Source of the DNA: Mycetocola_B reblochoni
GTDB taxonomy: Bacteria; Actinomycetota; Actinomycetes; Actinomycetales; Microbacteriaceae
NCBI RefSeq assembly: GCF_003667525.1
Contig: NZ_RCUW01000002.1
Coordinates: 62,001-126,000 of the forward strand
Direction of reading: 5' to 3'
DNA: 64,000 nt
Each line of letters begins with the position of its first letter. The stretch's first letter is position 1. Positions 16,812 to 25,784 of the stretch are shown here, piece after piece. A model generated the notes under the pieces. The model was not told where the DNA came from. It did not search any database and saw only the letters and a list, made by a program, of their open reading frames with translations. Position numbers and translations under genes: made by a program.

Positions 16812-16842
16812 CGGCTCCCGTCCGGGACGCGACGGGGAGCCG
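16812..16842 (-). terminator. Possible terminator of guaB1
   Basis: The arms CGGCTCCCGTC and GACGGGGAGCCG pair with one bulged base around an 8-base loop, about 50 bases after the guaB1 stop and before the CNNM promoter. Confidence 0.4.
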
Positions 16843-16858
16843 CGTCGGGTCGCCGGGG

Positions 16859-16908
16859 GACGCTCACCCGGAGACGGTCGTCACCGGCAGACGCTCACCA
16901 GGAGACGG
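16859..16908. repeat. 19-base direct repeat duplicating the guaB1 3' end
   Basis: Bases 16859-16877 and 16890-16908 are identical except at one position. The second copy holds the last codons and stop of guaB1; the first lies just outside the gene. It looks like a short local duplication, with no sign of a mobile element. Confidence 0.6.
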
Positions 16909-18331
16909 GGAGCGCCTTGCCCTCCTCGTAGCCGGACGCGGACTGGACGCCGACGACCGCCCTGTCCCTGAACTCGGCCAGGTTCCGCGCGCCCGCGTAG
17001 CTGAACGAGGACCGCACCCCCGAGGTGATCATGTCGAGCAGGTCGTCGATGGAGGGGCGGTCGGGGTCGATGTAGATGTGCGAGGAGGAGATCCCCTCGG
17101 CGAAGAGGCGCTTGCGCTCCAGCTCGAACGGGTCGGTGGCGGAGAACCGGTCGGCGACGGCCTTGGCGGACGCCATGCCCCAGCTCTCCTTGTACACGCG
17201 GCCGTCCTCGTCACGGCGGACCTGGCCCGGCGCCTCGATGGTCCCGGCGAACCAGGAGCCGATCATCACCTGAGCGCCGCCCGCGGCGAGCGCGAGCGCG
17301 ACGTCCCTGGGGTACCTGACCCCGCCGTCGGCCCAGACGTGCGCGCCGAGCGCGGTCGCGGCGGCGGCCGTCTCCATGACCGCGGAGAACTGCGGACGGC
17401 CGACGGCGGTCATCATGCGGGTCGTGCACATGGCGCCCGGCCCGACCCCGACCTTCACGATCGTCGCCCCGGCCGAGACCAGGTCCCGCACACCGGAGGA
17501 GGTGACGACGTTGCCTGCCACGAGCGGGACGCCGAGCTCCCGTGCCGCGACAGCCTCGACGGCCCTGAGCGCCGTTCCCTGGTGCCCGTGGGCGGTGTCG
17601 ACGACGATGACGTCCGCTCCGGCCTCCACCAGCGCCTCCGCCTTGTCCGCGGGCGAGCCGTTCACGCCGACGGCGGCGGCGACCCTGAGCCGGCCGTCGG
17701 CCGCGACGTTCGGCCGGTAGCTGGCATCGCGCACCGCACCCGCCCTGCTCACCACTCCGACGAGCCGGCCGTGCCTCAGCACCGTGCACAGCCCGACGCC
17801 CGCCTCATGCATCAGCCGGAACACCTCACGCGGGCTCGCACCCGAGTCCGCGTCGATGCCGGGGACGGGCACCGCGAGCTCGGCCATCGGCGTCGCCGGG
17901 TCGGCGCCGCGCAGCCGGTCCCCCTCGACGACGCCGAGCACGGCGCCGTCCGCGTCGACGACGACGGCACCGTGCCCCGCCAGCGGCGGCAGCCGGAGCG
18001 CGGCCTCGGCCACGAGCGTCCCCGGGCCGACCACGCGGGGGCTCTCCACCCGCGGGTCCTGCTCCTTCACCCTGGCGATGGCCTGCGCCCTGGTCTGCAA
18101 CAGCCCGTCCTGGGGCAGGACGCCGAGACCGCCGCGCCTGGCCAATTGCGCGGCCAGGCGCGGACCGGTGACCGAGTTCATGTTGGCCGAGACGAGGGGG
18201 ATCGTGCAGCCGGTCCCGTCCTCGGGGGCGAGGTCGACGTCGTAGCGGGAGGCCACGTCGCTGCGCGACGGGACGAGGAAGACGTCGGGGAAGCTGAGCT
18301 CGTGACCGGGGGCATCGTCGATGAATCGCAT
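16895..18331 (-). CDS. guaB1: GuaB1-family IMP dehydrogenase-related protein (probable GMP reductase)
   Basis: The 478-residue protein has the IMPDH/GMPR TIM barrel interrupted by two CBS domains (about residues 95-215). Visible markers are 'LSFPDVFLVPSRS' near the N-terminus, 'DVIVVDTAHGHQ', 'GNVVTSSGVRDL', and the catalytic cysteine loop 'GVGPGAMCTTRMMTAVGRPQ'. In Mycobacterium smegmatis the GuaB1 orthologue was reported to be a CBS-containing GMP reductase rather than an IMPDH, and I infer the same role in guanine salvage. The ATG start lies six bases after a TACGGT -10 box. No guaA or guaB2 is nearby. Confidence 0.88.
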   Translation of the reverse strand: MRFIDDAPGHELSFPDVFLVPSRSDVASRYDVDLAPEDGTGCTIPLVSANMNSVTGPRLAAQLARRGGLGVLPQDGLLQTRAQAIARVKEQDPRVESPRVVGPGTLVAEAALRLPPLAGHGAVVVDADGAVLGVVEGDRLRGADPATPMAELAVPVPGIDADSGASPREVFRLMHEAGVGLCTVLRHGRLVGVVSRAGAVRDASYRPNVAADGRLRVAAAVGVNGSPADKAEALVEAGADVIVVDTAHGHQGTALRAVEAVAARELGVPLVAGNVVTSSGVRDLVSAGATIVKVGVGPGAMCTTRMMTAVGRPQFSAVMETAAAATALGAHVWADGGVRYPRDVALALAAGGAQVMIGSWFAGTIEAPGQVRRDEDGRVYKESWGMASAKAVADRFSATDPFELERKRLFAEGISSSHIYIDPDRPSIDDLLDMITSGVRSSFSYAGARNLAEFRDRAVVGVQSASGYEEGKALPVSW

Positions 18332-18337
18332 GGCGTC

Positions 18338-18343
18338 ACCGTA
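18338..18343 (-). promoter_or_regulatory. -10 box of a predicted leaderless promoter for guaB1
   Basis: TACGGT on the minus strand, six bases before the ATG at 18331. It faces away from the kgd promoter about 40 bases to the right. Confidence 0.45.
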
Positions 18344-18380
18344 ACCCCGGCGCGTCCGCTCGCGGAATGGTGATCTGGAT

Positions 18381-18386
18381 TAGGCT
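18381..18386 (+). promoter_or_regulatory. -10 box for kgd
   Basis: TAGGCT predicts a transcription start near 18393 and a leader of about 70 bases that carries GGAGAGAG at 18445-18452, 13 bases before the GTG start at 18466. Confidence 0.4.
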
Positions 18387-18465
18387 GGTTCCCGATGGAG
18401 CGTGACGGGGTCGCAACTGCCTCCGTCACGTGTCACTAATCAACGGAGAGAGTGGGCGAAAACCT

Positions 18466-21400
18466 GTGTCAAACCTGGGTACCGGCAGCGGTGCAGGCGA
18501 CGGGGCGTCGGAGGAGTTCGGCGCGAATGAATGGCTGGTCGAGGAGCTCTACGAGCAGTACCTGACGAACAGGGACTCCGTCGATCGATCGTGGTGGCCC
18601 GTGCTCGAGAAGTTCCACGCACAGCAGACCGGCGCGACCGCCGCATCACCCGCACCGGACGAGCGCGCCGCGCACGGACCGGCCTCGACACCGCAGGCGG
18701 CCCCGGCCGGGGGCGCCGCCTCCGCCGAGGCCGCGCAGACGCCGACCACCTCGAGTACCCCGGTCGCGAAGACCACCAACCGGCCGGCGAAGCCCGCGCC
18801 GATCCCCGCGGACGCGCCGGCGAACCGCTCCTCGGGCGAGGAGCGCGACGACTCGGAGGAGCGCGAGGACGTCGTCACGCCCATCCGCGGCGTCGGCAAG
18901 ACCCTCGTGGCGAACATGAACCAGTCGCTGACCGTCCCGACGGCGACGAGCGTGCGGACGATCCCCGCCAAGCTCATGATCGACAACCGCATCGTCATCA
19001 ACAACCACCTCGCCCGCTCCCGCGGCGGCAAGGTCAGCTTCACCCACCTGATCGGCTGGGCGCTCATCCAGGCGCTCAAGGAGTTCCCGAGCCAGAACGT
19101 CTACTACACGGAGACCGACGGCAAGCCCGCGGTCGTCGCCCCCGCCCACATCAACCTGGGCATCGCGATCGACCTGCCCAAGCCGGACGGCACCCGCACC
19201 CTCATGGTCCCCGGCATCATGAGGGCGGAGTCGCTGACCTTCAGCGAGTACCTGGCCAGCTACGAGGACCTCGTCAAGCGCGCACGGGGGAACAAGCTCA
19301 CGGCGGCCGACTTCCAGGGCGTCACGGTATCGCTGACGAACCCGGGCGGCATCGGCACGGTCCACTCGGTCCCGCGGCTGATGAGCGGCCAGGGCTGCAT
19401 CATCGGGGCGGGAGCGCTGGAGTACCCGGCCGAGTTCCAGGGGTCGAGCGCCGAGACCCTGGTGAAGCTCGGCGTCGGCAAGACCATCACCCTCACCTCC
19501 ACCTACGACCACCGCGTCATCCAGGGCGCCGGGTCCGGCGAGTTCCTGAAGAAGGTCAACGAGCTCCTGCTCGGCCAGCGCGGCTTCTACCGGAACGTCT
19601 TCGCGGCGCTGCGCATCCCCTACGCCCCCATCGAGTGGGCGCCGGACATCTCCGTGAACGTCAGCGACAACGTGAACAAGACCTCGCGCGTGCAGGAGCT
19701 GATCAACTCCTTCCGCGTGCGCGGGCACCTCATGGCCGACATCGACCCGCTCGAGTACGTCCAGCGTTCGCACCCCGACCTGGACATCGCCAGCCACGGT
19801 CTGACCTTCTGGGACCTGGACCGTGAGTTCGTCACCGGTGGCTTCGGCGAGCGCCGCCAGGCCAAGCTCCGCGACATCCTCGGCACCCTCCGCGACTCCT
19901 ACTGCCGCACGATCGGCCTGGAGTACATGCACATCCAGGACCCGGCGCAGCGCGCCTGGATCCAGGAGAAGGTCGAGCGCCCCTACGCGAAGCCCACCCA
20001 TGACGAGCAGATGCGCATCCTCGGCAAGCTGAACGAGGCGGAGGCCTTCGAGACCTTCCTGCAGACCAAGTACGTCGGTCAGAAGCGCTTCAGCCTTGAG
20101 GGCGGCGAGTCGACGATCGCCCTCCTCGACGCCATCCTGCAGGGGGCGGCGGAGGACGGCATGGACGGCGCCGCGATCGGCATGGCCCACCGCGGCCGGC
20201 TGAACGTGCTGACCAACATCGCCGGCAAGACCTACGGGCAGATCTTCCAGGAGTTCGAGGGCACCGCCGGCGGCGGCGCGCAGGGCTCCGGCGACGTGAA
20301 GTACCACCTCGGCACCGAGGGAACCTTCCACGCCGCCGGCGGCGAGGAGCTCCCCGTGTACCTCGCGGCGAACCCCTCGCACCTCGAGGCCGTCGACGGC
20401 GTGCTCGAGGGCATCGTCAGGGCCAAGCAGGACCGCAGGCCCATCGGCACGTTCTCGACGCTGCCGGTTCTGCTGCACGGCGACGCCGCCATGGCCGGAC
20501 AGGGCGTCGTCGTCGAGACGATGCAGATGTCCCAGCTGCGCGGCTACCGCACCGGCGGCACCGTGCACATCATCGTCAACAACCAGGTCGGGTTCACCAC
20601 TCCCCCCGGCGAGGGCCGCTCCAGCGTCTACGCGAGTGACGTCGCCAAGACCATCCAGGCGCCCATCTGGCACGTCAACGGCGACGACCCCGAGGCCGTC
20701 GTCCGTGTCGCCCGCCAGGCGTTCGAGTTCCGGCAGGCCTTCAAGAAGGACGTCGTCATCGACCTGGTCTGCTACCGACGCCGCGGCCACAACGAGGGCG
20801 ACGACCCCTCGATGACGCAGCCGCTGATGTACAACCTCATCGAGGCCAAGCGCAGCGTGCGCAAGCTCTACACCGAGGCGCTCGTCGGCCGCGGCGACAT
20901 CACGCAGGACGAGTACGACGCCGCGCACCGCGACTTCCAGAACCGCCTGGAGCGCGCCTTCTCCGAGACGCACGCGGCGCAGACCGCCTCGCTGCCCGTG
21001 ATCCTGCCCGAGGACACCGGCGACGGCTACATCGGCGAGCCGGACGTCACCGCGGTCGGCACCGAGGTGATCCACCGCATCGGCGACGCGTTCAACAACA
21101 AGCCGGCCGGCTTCACCGTGCACACCAAGCTCGACCAGCTGCTGAAGAAGCGCCTCGACATGAGCCGCAACGGCAACATCGACTGGGCGTTCGGCGAGCT
21201 CCTCGCCTTCGGCTCCCTGCTGCTCGAGGGCACCCCGGTCCGCATGAGCGGCCAGGACGCCAGACGGGGCACCTTCGTCCAGCGCCACGCGGTGCTGCAC
21301 GACAGGGTGAACGGCCAGGAGTGGCTGCCGCTGGTGAACCTCTCCGAGGAGCAGGCCCGATTCTGGATCTACGACTCGCTGCTCAGCGAGTACGCGGCGA

Positions 21401-22212
21401 TGGGCTTCGAGTACGGCTACTCGGTCGAGCGCGCGGACGCGCTCGTGCTCTGGGAGGCGCAGTTCGGTGACTTCACCAACGGCGCGCAGACCATCATCGA
21501 CGAGTTCATCGCCTCGGCCGAGCAGAAGTGGGAGCAGCGCTCCGGTGTCGTGCTCCTGCTCCCCCACGGCTACGAGGGTCAGGGCCCCGACCACTCCTCG
21601 GCGCGCATCGAGCGGTTCCTCCAGCTGTGTGCGGAGAACAACATGACGGTGGCGAGGCCGTCGACCCCCGCGTCCTACTTCCACCTGCTGCGCCGTCAGG
21701 CGTACGCCAGGCCCCGTCGTCCGCTCGTGGTGTTCACCCCGAAGGCGATGCTGCGGCTGCGCGGCGCGTCCAGCCCGCTCGAGGACTTCACGAACGGGCG
21801 GTTCGACACCGTCATCGACGACACCAGGCCGATCGACCCCGCCGCGGTGACTCGTGTGCTGCTGCACGCGGGCAAGATCCACTGGGACCTGGTGAACGAG
21901 CTGACGAAGACGCCGAACGAGCAGGTCGCGCTGGTGCGGCTGGAGCAGTACTACCCGCTCCCGGTCGCCGAGCTGCAGGAGGTGTTCGACCGGTACCCGA
22001 ACGCCGAGATCGTCTGGGTCCAGGACGAGCCGGAGAACCAGGGCGCCTGGCCGTTCCTTGCGTTGCGCGCCCCGAAGCGCTTCCCCGACCGGCCGATCAG
22101 GGTGGTGTCCCGCCCGGGCGCCGCCTCGCCGGCGACAGGATCGGCGAAGCGCCACGCGGTCGAGCAGGCCGAGCTGCTCTCCGTCGCGCTGGACACCTCA
22201 CGCCAGGGCTGA
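18466..22212 (+). CDS. kgd: Multifunctional 2-oxoglutarate decarboxylase/dehydrogenase (Kgd, OdhA/SucA type)
   Basis: The 1248-residue protein is the actinobacterial fusion. A short N-terminal E1 segment ('NEWLVEELYEQYLTNRDSVD') is followed by an Ala/Pro-rich linker, an E2-type acyltransferase domain (about 130-380, active site 'TYDHRVIQGAGSGEF') and the thiamine-diphosphate E1 domain (about 400-1240; 'AAIGMAHRGRLNVL', 'GDDPEAVVRVARQAFEF', 'CYRRRGHNEGDDPSMTQP'). It lacks a lipoyl domain. It decarboxylates 2-oxoglutarate in the TCA cycle and in related species is inhibited by the FHA protein GarA/OdhI; that gene is not in the window. GTG 18466 was chosen over GTG 18430 because a GGAGAG element precedes it and homologues begin there. 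Confidence 0.95.
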   Translation: MSNLGTGSGAGDGASEEFGANEWLVEELYEQYLTNRDSVDRSWWPVLEKFHAQQTGATAASPAPDERAAHGPASTPQAAPAGGAASAEAAQTPTTSSTPVAKTTNRPAKPAPIPADAPANRSSGEERDDSEEREDVVTPIRGVGKTLVANMNQSLTVPTATSVRTIPAKLMIDNRIVINNHLARSRGGKVSFTHLIGWALIQALKEFPSQNVYYTETDGKPAVVAPAHINLGIAIDLPKPDGTRTLMVPGIMRAESLTFSEYLASYEDLVKRARGNKLTAADFQGVTVSLTNPGGIGTVHSVPRLMSGQGCIIGAGALEYPAEFQGSSAETLVKLGVGKTITLTSTYDHRVIQGAGSGEFLKKVNELLLGQRGFYRNVFAALRIPYAPIEWAPDISVNVSDNVNKTSRVQELINSFRVRGHLMADIDPLEYVQRSHPDLDIASHGLTFWDLDREFVTGGFGERRQAKLRDILGTLRDSYCRTIGLEYMHIQDPAQRAWIQEKVERPYAKPTHDEQMRILGKLNEAEAFETFLQTKYVGQKRFSLEGGESTIALLDAILQGAAEDGMDGAAIGMAHRGRLNVLTNIAGKTYGQIFQEFEGTAGGGAQGSGDVKYHLGTEGTFHAAGGEELPVYLAANPSHLEAVDGVLEGIVRAKQDRRPIGTFSTLPVLLHGDAAMAGQGVVVETMQMSQLRGYRTGGTVHIIVNNQVGFTTPPGEGRSSVYASDVAKTIQAPIWHVNGDDPEAVVRVARQAFEFRQAFKKDVVIDLVCYRRRGHNEGDDPSMTQPLMYNLIEAKRSVRKLYTEALVGRGDITQDEYDAAHRDFQNRLERAFSETHAAQTASLPVILPEDTGDGYIGEPDVTAVGTEVIHRIGDAFNNKPAGFTVHTKLDQLLKKRLDMSRNGNIDWAFGELLAFGSLLLEGTPVRMSGQDARRGTFVQRHAVLHDRVNGQEWLPLVNLSEEQARFWIYDSLLSEYAAMGFEYGYSVERADALVLWEAQFGDFTNGAQTIIDEFIASAEQKWEQRSGVVLLLPHGYEGQGPDHSSARIERFLQLCAENNMTVARPSTPASYFHLLRRQAYARPRRPLVVFTPKAMLRLRGASSPLEDFTNGRFDTVIDDTRPIDPAAVTRVLLHAGKIHWDLVNELTKTPNEQVALVRLEQYYPLPVAELQEVFDRYPNAEIVWVQDEPENQGAWPFLALRAPKRFPDRPIRVVSRPGAASPATGSAKRHAVEQAELLSVALDTSRQG

Positions 22213-22216
22213 CCAG

Positions 22217-22270
22217 CGTCACGGCGAAGGGGAGGCGGGGCCGCGGCCCCGCCTCCCCTTCGCCGTGACG
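22217..22270. terminator. 54-base perfect palindrome, bidirectional terminator of kgd and rsrA-sigR
   Basis: Two 27-base arms (22217-22243 and 22244-22270) are exact reverse complements with no spacer. It begins five bases after the kgd stop and lies in the 113-base gap between convergent kgd and rsrA. As RNA it would form a very stable GC hairpin with a few unpaired bases at the tip, working for both strands. Confidence 0.8.
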
Positions 22271-22325
22271 GGCTCTGCGTCAGACCGCCGCCCCGGCGTC
22301 CGCGCCAGGGCACGGGCACGACCGC

Positions 22326-22571
22326 TCAGCCGTGAGCGCTCTGGACCTCGCGGATGCGGGCGAGCACCTGCGATCGCAGCTGTTCCGGCGCGCTCTCACG
22401 GCACGCCCGCTGGATGACCTCGGTGAGCGTCTGGTTGACGACCATCTCGTCCCTGCAGTCCGCACAGTTCTCGATGTGCTCCCTGATGTCGGACGCCTCG
22501 GTGCTGCACACCTCGTTGCGGAGGTACTCTTCGAGGTCGCGCCTGGCCTTCTCGCAGCCGCAGTCGCTCAT
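22326..22571 (-). CDS. rsrA: RsrA-like zinc anti-sigma factor (mycothiol-system type)
   Basis: The 81-residue protein has the ZAS-family motif His32-x3-Cys36-x2-Cys39 ('HIENCADC') plus upstream cysteines at 4, 6 and 22. In Streptomyces RsrA and mycobacterial RshA the cysteine/histidine cluster binds zinc and oxidation releases the sigma factor. A small second helix region ('NQTLTEVIQRACRES') would contact sigma. It starts inside the stop codon of the sigma gene (ATGA), the usual translational coupling that keeps the two proteins in balance. Implication: the organism probably makes mycothiol. Confidence 0.9.
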   Translation of the reverse strand: MSDCGCEKARRDLEEYLRNEVCSTEASDIREHIENCADCRDEMVVNQTLTEVIQRACRESAPEQLRSQVLARIREVQSAHG

Positions 22572-23206
22572 TTCGTGCTCCTCGTCCGTGATGGTGTCGC
22601 GGTGATGCCCTGCTCACCCGCGTAGTCGGCCAGCAGCTCGCGCAACAGCCGGCGGCCGCGGTGCAGCCGGCTCATGACGGTGCCGATGGGGGTCTTCATG
22701 ATGTCGGCGATCTCCTGGTAGGCGAAGCCCTCGACGTCGGCGAGGTACACCGCCATGCGGAAGTCCTCCGGGATCGACTGCAGCGCCTCCTTGACCACGC
22801 CGTCGGGCATGTGGTCGATCGCCTCGGCCTCCGCCGAGCGGGCGGAGCTCGCGGTCGTCGACTCGGCACCGCCCAGCTGCCAGTCCTCGAGGTCGTCGAT
22901 GGCGCTCTGATAGGGCTCGCGCTGCTTCTTGCGGTAGTCGTTGATGTAGCTGTTCGTCAGGATGCGGTACAGCCAGGCCTTCAGGTTTGTGCCCTGCTGG
23001 AACCGGTCGAACGCCCGGTACGCCTTCGTGAAGGTCTCCTGTACGAGGTCCTGCGCGTCCTGGGGCTTGCGCGTCATCCGCATCGCCGCCCCGTAGAGCT
23101 GGTCGATGAACGGCAACGCCTGCTCCTCGAACAGCGCGCGCGGGTCGGCCGGCTCATCCCCCGCCGGAGCGGGGTCGGCCGTCGGTCGGGGCTCGTCGAT
23201 TGTCAT
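22568..23206 (-). CDS. sigR: ECF RNA polymerase sigma factor SigR/SigH
   Basis: The 212-residue sigma factor has region 2 from 'FIDQLYGAAMRMTRKPQDAQ' through 'FQQGTNLKAWLYRILTNSY' and region 4 in 'YLADVEGFAYQEIADIMKTP' and 'GTVMSRLHRGRRLLRELL'. Sequence and gene order identify the thiol-oxidative-stress sigma SigR of Streptomyces / SigH of Mycobacterium, held by the adjacent RsrA. The first 45 residues are acidic and proline-rich. The ATG lies eight bases after TAGACT, so the basal transcript may be leaderless. I looked for a SigR-type autoregulatory promoter (GGAAT-GTT) in the 156-base upstream gap and did not find a clear one. Confidence 0.93.
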   Translation of the reverse strand: MTIDEPRPTADPAPAGDEPADPRALFEEQALPFIDQLYGAAMRMTRKPQDAQDLVQETFTKAYRAFDRFQQGTNLKAWLYRILTNSYINDYRKKQREPYQSAIDDLEDWQLGGAESTTASSARSAEAEAIDHMPDGVVKEALQSIPEDFRMAVYLADVEGFAYQEIADIMKTPIGTVMSRLHRGRRLLRELLADYAGEQGITATPSRTRSTK

Positions 23207-23214
23207 CGCCGCCC

Positions 23215-23220
23215 AGTCTA
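23215..23220 (-). promoter_or_regulatory. -10 box of a predicted leaderless promoter for sigR-rsrA
   Basis: TAGACT on the minus strand, eight bases before the ATG at 23206. Confidence 0.45.
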
Positions 23221-23348
23221 CGGTCGCCGCCTGCGACGCCGCCGTGACGGTCCCGCGCACCCCGTCGGGGGTGCTGCCCGCCCGTGCCGGACGCTCGAGA
23301 AGTGTGCTGCCCACCGGTCCTCCGCTCGTGATTCGGCGCGCTCGCCGA

Positions 23349-23354
23349 TACTGT
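23349..23354 (+). promoter_or_regulatory. -10 box of a predicted leaderless promoter for aroA
   Basis: TACTGT ends eight bases before the ATG at 23363. The intervening bases contain the small palindrome GTTGACAAC (23353-23361), which could bind a regulator. Confidence 0.45.
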
Positions 23355-23362
23355 TGACAACG

Positions 23363-24715
23363 ATGCTCGAGTCCAAATATTCCGCTCCCGACCTGCCGCT
23401 CTACGACGATGCCTCCGTCCCCGAGGACGACGCCGCCTGGCAGGCGCCGTTCGCCGTGCGCGCGGTCGACGCAACCCTTCAGTTGCCCGGGTCCAAGTCG
23501 CTGACCAACCGCGAGCTGATCCTCTCCGCCGTCGCCTCCGGGCCCAGCGTGCTGCGCCGCCCGCTGCACTCGAGGGACTCCGACGCGATGGTCCAGGCGC
23601 TGCGCTCGCTCGGCGTAGACGTGGGCGAGCGCGAGGGCTCCTCGCCGTTCGGGCCCGACCTGGTCGTCACCCCGCCGGACGAGCTGCTCGGCTCCACCAC
23701 CATCGACTGCGACCAGGCGGGCACGGTCATGCGATTCGCCCCTCCCCTTGCCGCTCTCGCCCTCGGACCGACGGCGTTCGATGCGGACCCCACGGCGCGC
23801 ACGCGGCCGATGTCCGCGCTCATCGGGGCGCTGCGTGCGCTCGGGGCGGACATCGCCGATGACGGCTCCGGGCGGCTGCCGTTCACCGTGCACGGCACGG
23901 GGGCGCTGCGCGGCGGGCCGGTCGCCATCGACGCCTCCTCCAGCTCGCAGTTCGTCTCCGCACTCCTGCTCGCCGGCGCGCGTTTCGAGGAGGGCGTCCG
24001 CGTCACCCACACCGGTGAGCGGCTGCCGAGCCTGCCCCACATCGAGATGACGGCGACAGCGCTCGCGGAACGGGGCGTCCGCGTCGACTCCCCCGAGCCG
24101 GGCGTGTGGCAGGTCGCCCATCAGGAGATCGCAGGGCGCGACGTCGTCATCGAGCCGGACCTGTCCAACGCCGCCCCGTTCCTCGCCGCCGCCGTCGCGA
24201 CCGGGGGAACCGTCCGCATCACCGACTGGCCCGAGCAGACCACGCAGGTCGGTGCCCAGCTGCGCGAGCTGCTGCCGCGCTTCGGCGCCTCCGTCGCACT
24301 GGCCGACGGCGTGCTCACCGTGACCGGGCCGGAGTCGATCAGCGGCGTCGAGCTGGATCTGAGCGAGGCGGGCGAGCTCGCACCGCCCCTGGTCGCGCTC
24401 GCCGCTTTGGCGAACGGCCCGAGCAGCTTCCGGGGCATCGGTCACATCCGCCATCACGAGACCGACCGGATCGCTGCGCTCGTCGCCGAGATCAACCGTC
24501 TCGGCGGAGACGCCGTCGAGACGCAGGACGGCATCGACGTCACCCCCGCCCCGCTGCACGGCGGCGAGTGGCACAGCTACCACGACCACCGCATGGCCAC
24601 CGCCGGCGCGATCATCGGGCTGCGCGTCGACGGGGTCACCGTCGAGAACATCGCCACGACGTCCAAGACGCTGCCGCAGTTCACCGAGCTCTGGCAGCGG
24701 ATGCTGGAGGCGTGA
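23363..24715 (+). CDS. aroA: 3-phosphoshikimate 1-carboxyvinyltransferase (EPSP synthase)
   Basis: The 450-residue enzyme joins shikimate-3-phosphate and PEP in the chorismate pathway. Motifs: 'LQLPGSKSLTNRELILSAVA' near residue 35 with the substrate-binding Lys and Ser, 'DCDQAGTVMRF', 'ARTRPMSALIGALRALG', 'SSSSQFVSALLLAGA', and 'HHETDRIAALVAEINRLGG' and 'YHDHRMATAGAIIGLR' near the C-terminus. It carries a 30-residue N-terminal extension compared with E. coli AroA, common in Actinobacteria. The rsgA gene starts five bases after its stop, so they share an operon. The sigR-rsrA/aroA/rsgA arrangement matches mycobacteria. Confidence 0.96.
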   Translation: MLESKYSAPDLPLYDDASVPEDDAAWQAPFAVRAVDATLQLPGSKSLTNRELILSAVASGPSVLRRPLHSRDSDAMVQALRSLGVDVGEREGSSPFGPDLVVTPPDELLGSTTIDCDQAGTVMRFAPPLAALALGPTAFDADPTARTRPMSALIGALRALGADIADDGSGRLPFTVHGTGALRGGPVAIDASSSSQFVSALLLAGARFEEGVRVTHTGERLPSLPHIEMTATALAERGVRVDSPEPGVWQVAHQEIAGRDVVIEPDLSNAAPFLAAAVATGGTVRITDWPEQTTQVGAQLRELLPRFGASVALADGVLTVTGPESISGVELDLSEAGELAPPLVALAALANGPSSFRGIGHIRHHETDRIAALVAEINRLGGDAVETQDGIDVTPAPLHGGEWHSYHDHRMATAGAIIGLRVDGVTVENIATTSKTLPQFTELWQRMLEA

Positions 24716-24719
24716 ACCG

Positions 24720-25772
24720 GTGAGCTGGTGGCAGGAGGACGACGAGGACGAGGACGTCTACGACGAGTCGACCGTCCGGGTCCGGCCGAACCCGAAGGCG
24801 AATCGTCCGCGGACGAAGATCAGGCCCAAGCACGAGGACGCCGCCACCGGCCGCGTGTACGCCGTCGACCGCGGCCGTTATCGTGTCACGGTCGACGGGA
24901 CCGGTGGCGACCGCGTCGAGCTCAGCTGTGTCAGGGCCAGGGAGCTCCGCCGCCAGCCGATCGTGAACGGGGACAGGGTCGACGTCGTCGGCGACCTCAG
25001 CGGCGACGAGGGCACGCTTGCGCGCATCGTCCGGATCACCGAACGCAGCACGGTGCTGCGCCGAAGCGCGGACGACACCGACGACGTCGAGCGCATCGTC
25101 GTCGCCAATGCCGACCAGCTGCTCATCGTCGTCGCCGCGGCCAACCCGGAGCCGCGGGCCCGGCTCGTCGACCGCTACCTCGTCGCCGCCTACGACGCCG
25201 GCATCTCCCCGATGCTGTGCATCACGAAGACCGACCTGGCCGACCCCGAGCCCTTCCTGGCGAACTTCGCCGGGCTCGACATCCCGGTGTTCCGCTCCCG
25301 GACCGGCCTGGTTCCGGTGGACGAAATCCGGGAGGCGCTGGACGGGCATGAGACCGTGTTCGTCGGCCACTCCGGCGTCGGCAAGTCGACGCTCGTCAAC
25401 GCGATCGTCCCTGGCGCCAATCGCGCGACCGGGCACGTCAACGTCGTCACGGGTCGCGGAAGGCACACCTCGTCCTCGACCGTGTCCTACCCGCTCGGCG
25501 GGGGCTCCGCGGGATGGGTGATCGACACCCCGGGCGTGCGCTCGTTCGGGCTCGGTCATGTGGACCCGGCGAACATCCTCCGATCCTTCACCGACCTCGC
25601 CGCCATCGCGGCCGACTGCCCGCGCGGCTGTACGCATCTGCCGGACGCCACCGACTGCGCGCTCGTCACCGCCGAGCGGGAGGGCCGGCTGTCGGCGGCC
25701 GAGACGGCGCGACTGGACTCGCTGCAGCGGCTGCTCGAGACGTTCGCGACGCGGTCGTCGCCGGGCGAGTGA
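24720..25772 (+). CDS. rsgA: Ribosome small-subunit-dependent GTPase (RsgA/YjeQ)
   Basis: The 350-residue protein is a circularly permuted GTPase that helps mature the 30S subunit. After an acidic N-terminus and an OB-fold, the G motifs occur in permuted order: G4 'CITKTDLADPEPF', then G1 'GHSGVGKSTLVNAIVPG' near residue 217, then G3 'DTPGVRSFGL'. The C-terminal zinc site is 'DCPRGCTHLPDATDC'. The start is a GTG four bases after the aroA stop. Confidence 0.95.
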   Translation: MSWWQEDDEDEDVYDESTVRVRPNPKANRPRTKIRPKHEDAATGRVYAVDRGRYRVTVDGTGGDRVELSCVRARELRRQPIVNGDRVDVVGDLSGDEGTLARIVRITERSTVLRRSADDTDDVERIVVANADQLLIVVAAANPEPRARLVDRYLVAAYDAGISPMLCITKTDLADPEPFLANFAGLDIPVFRSRTGLVPVDEIREALDGHETVFVGHSGVGKSTLVNAIVPGANRATGHVNVVTGRGRHTSSSTVSYPLGGGSAGWVIDTPGVRSFGLGHVDPANILRSFTDLAAIAADCPRGCTHLPDATDCALVTAEREGRLSAAETARLDSLQRLLETFATRSSPGE

Positions 25773-25784
25773 CGACGATGGGGA

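Noticed and set aside
18646..22155. Long minus-strand open frame opposite kgd
   Set aside because: Low-complexity Val/Arg/Gly/Asp translation with no motif; kgd on the other strand is unmistakable.
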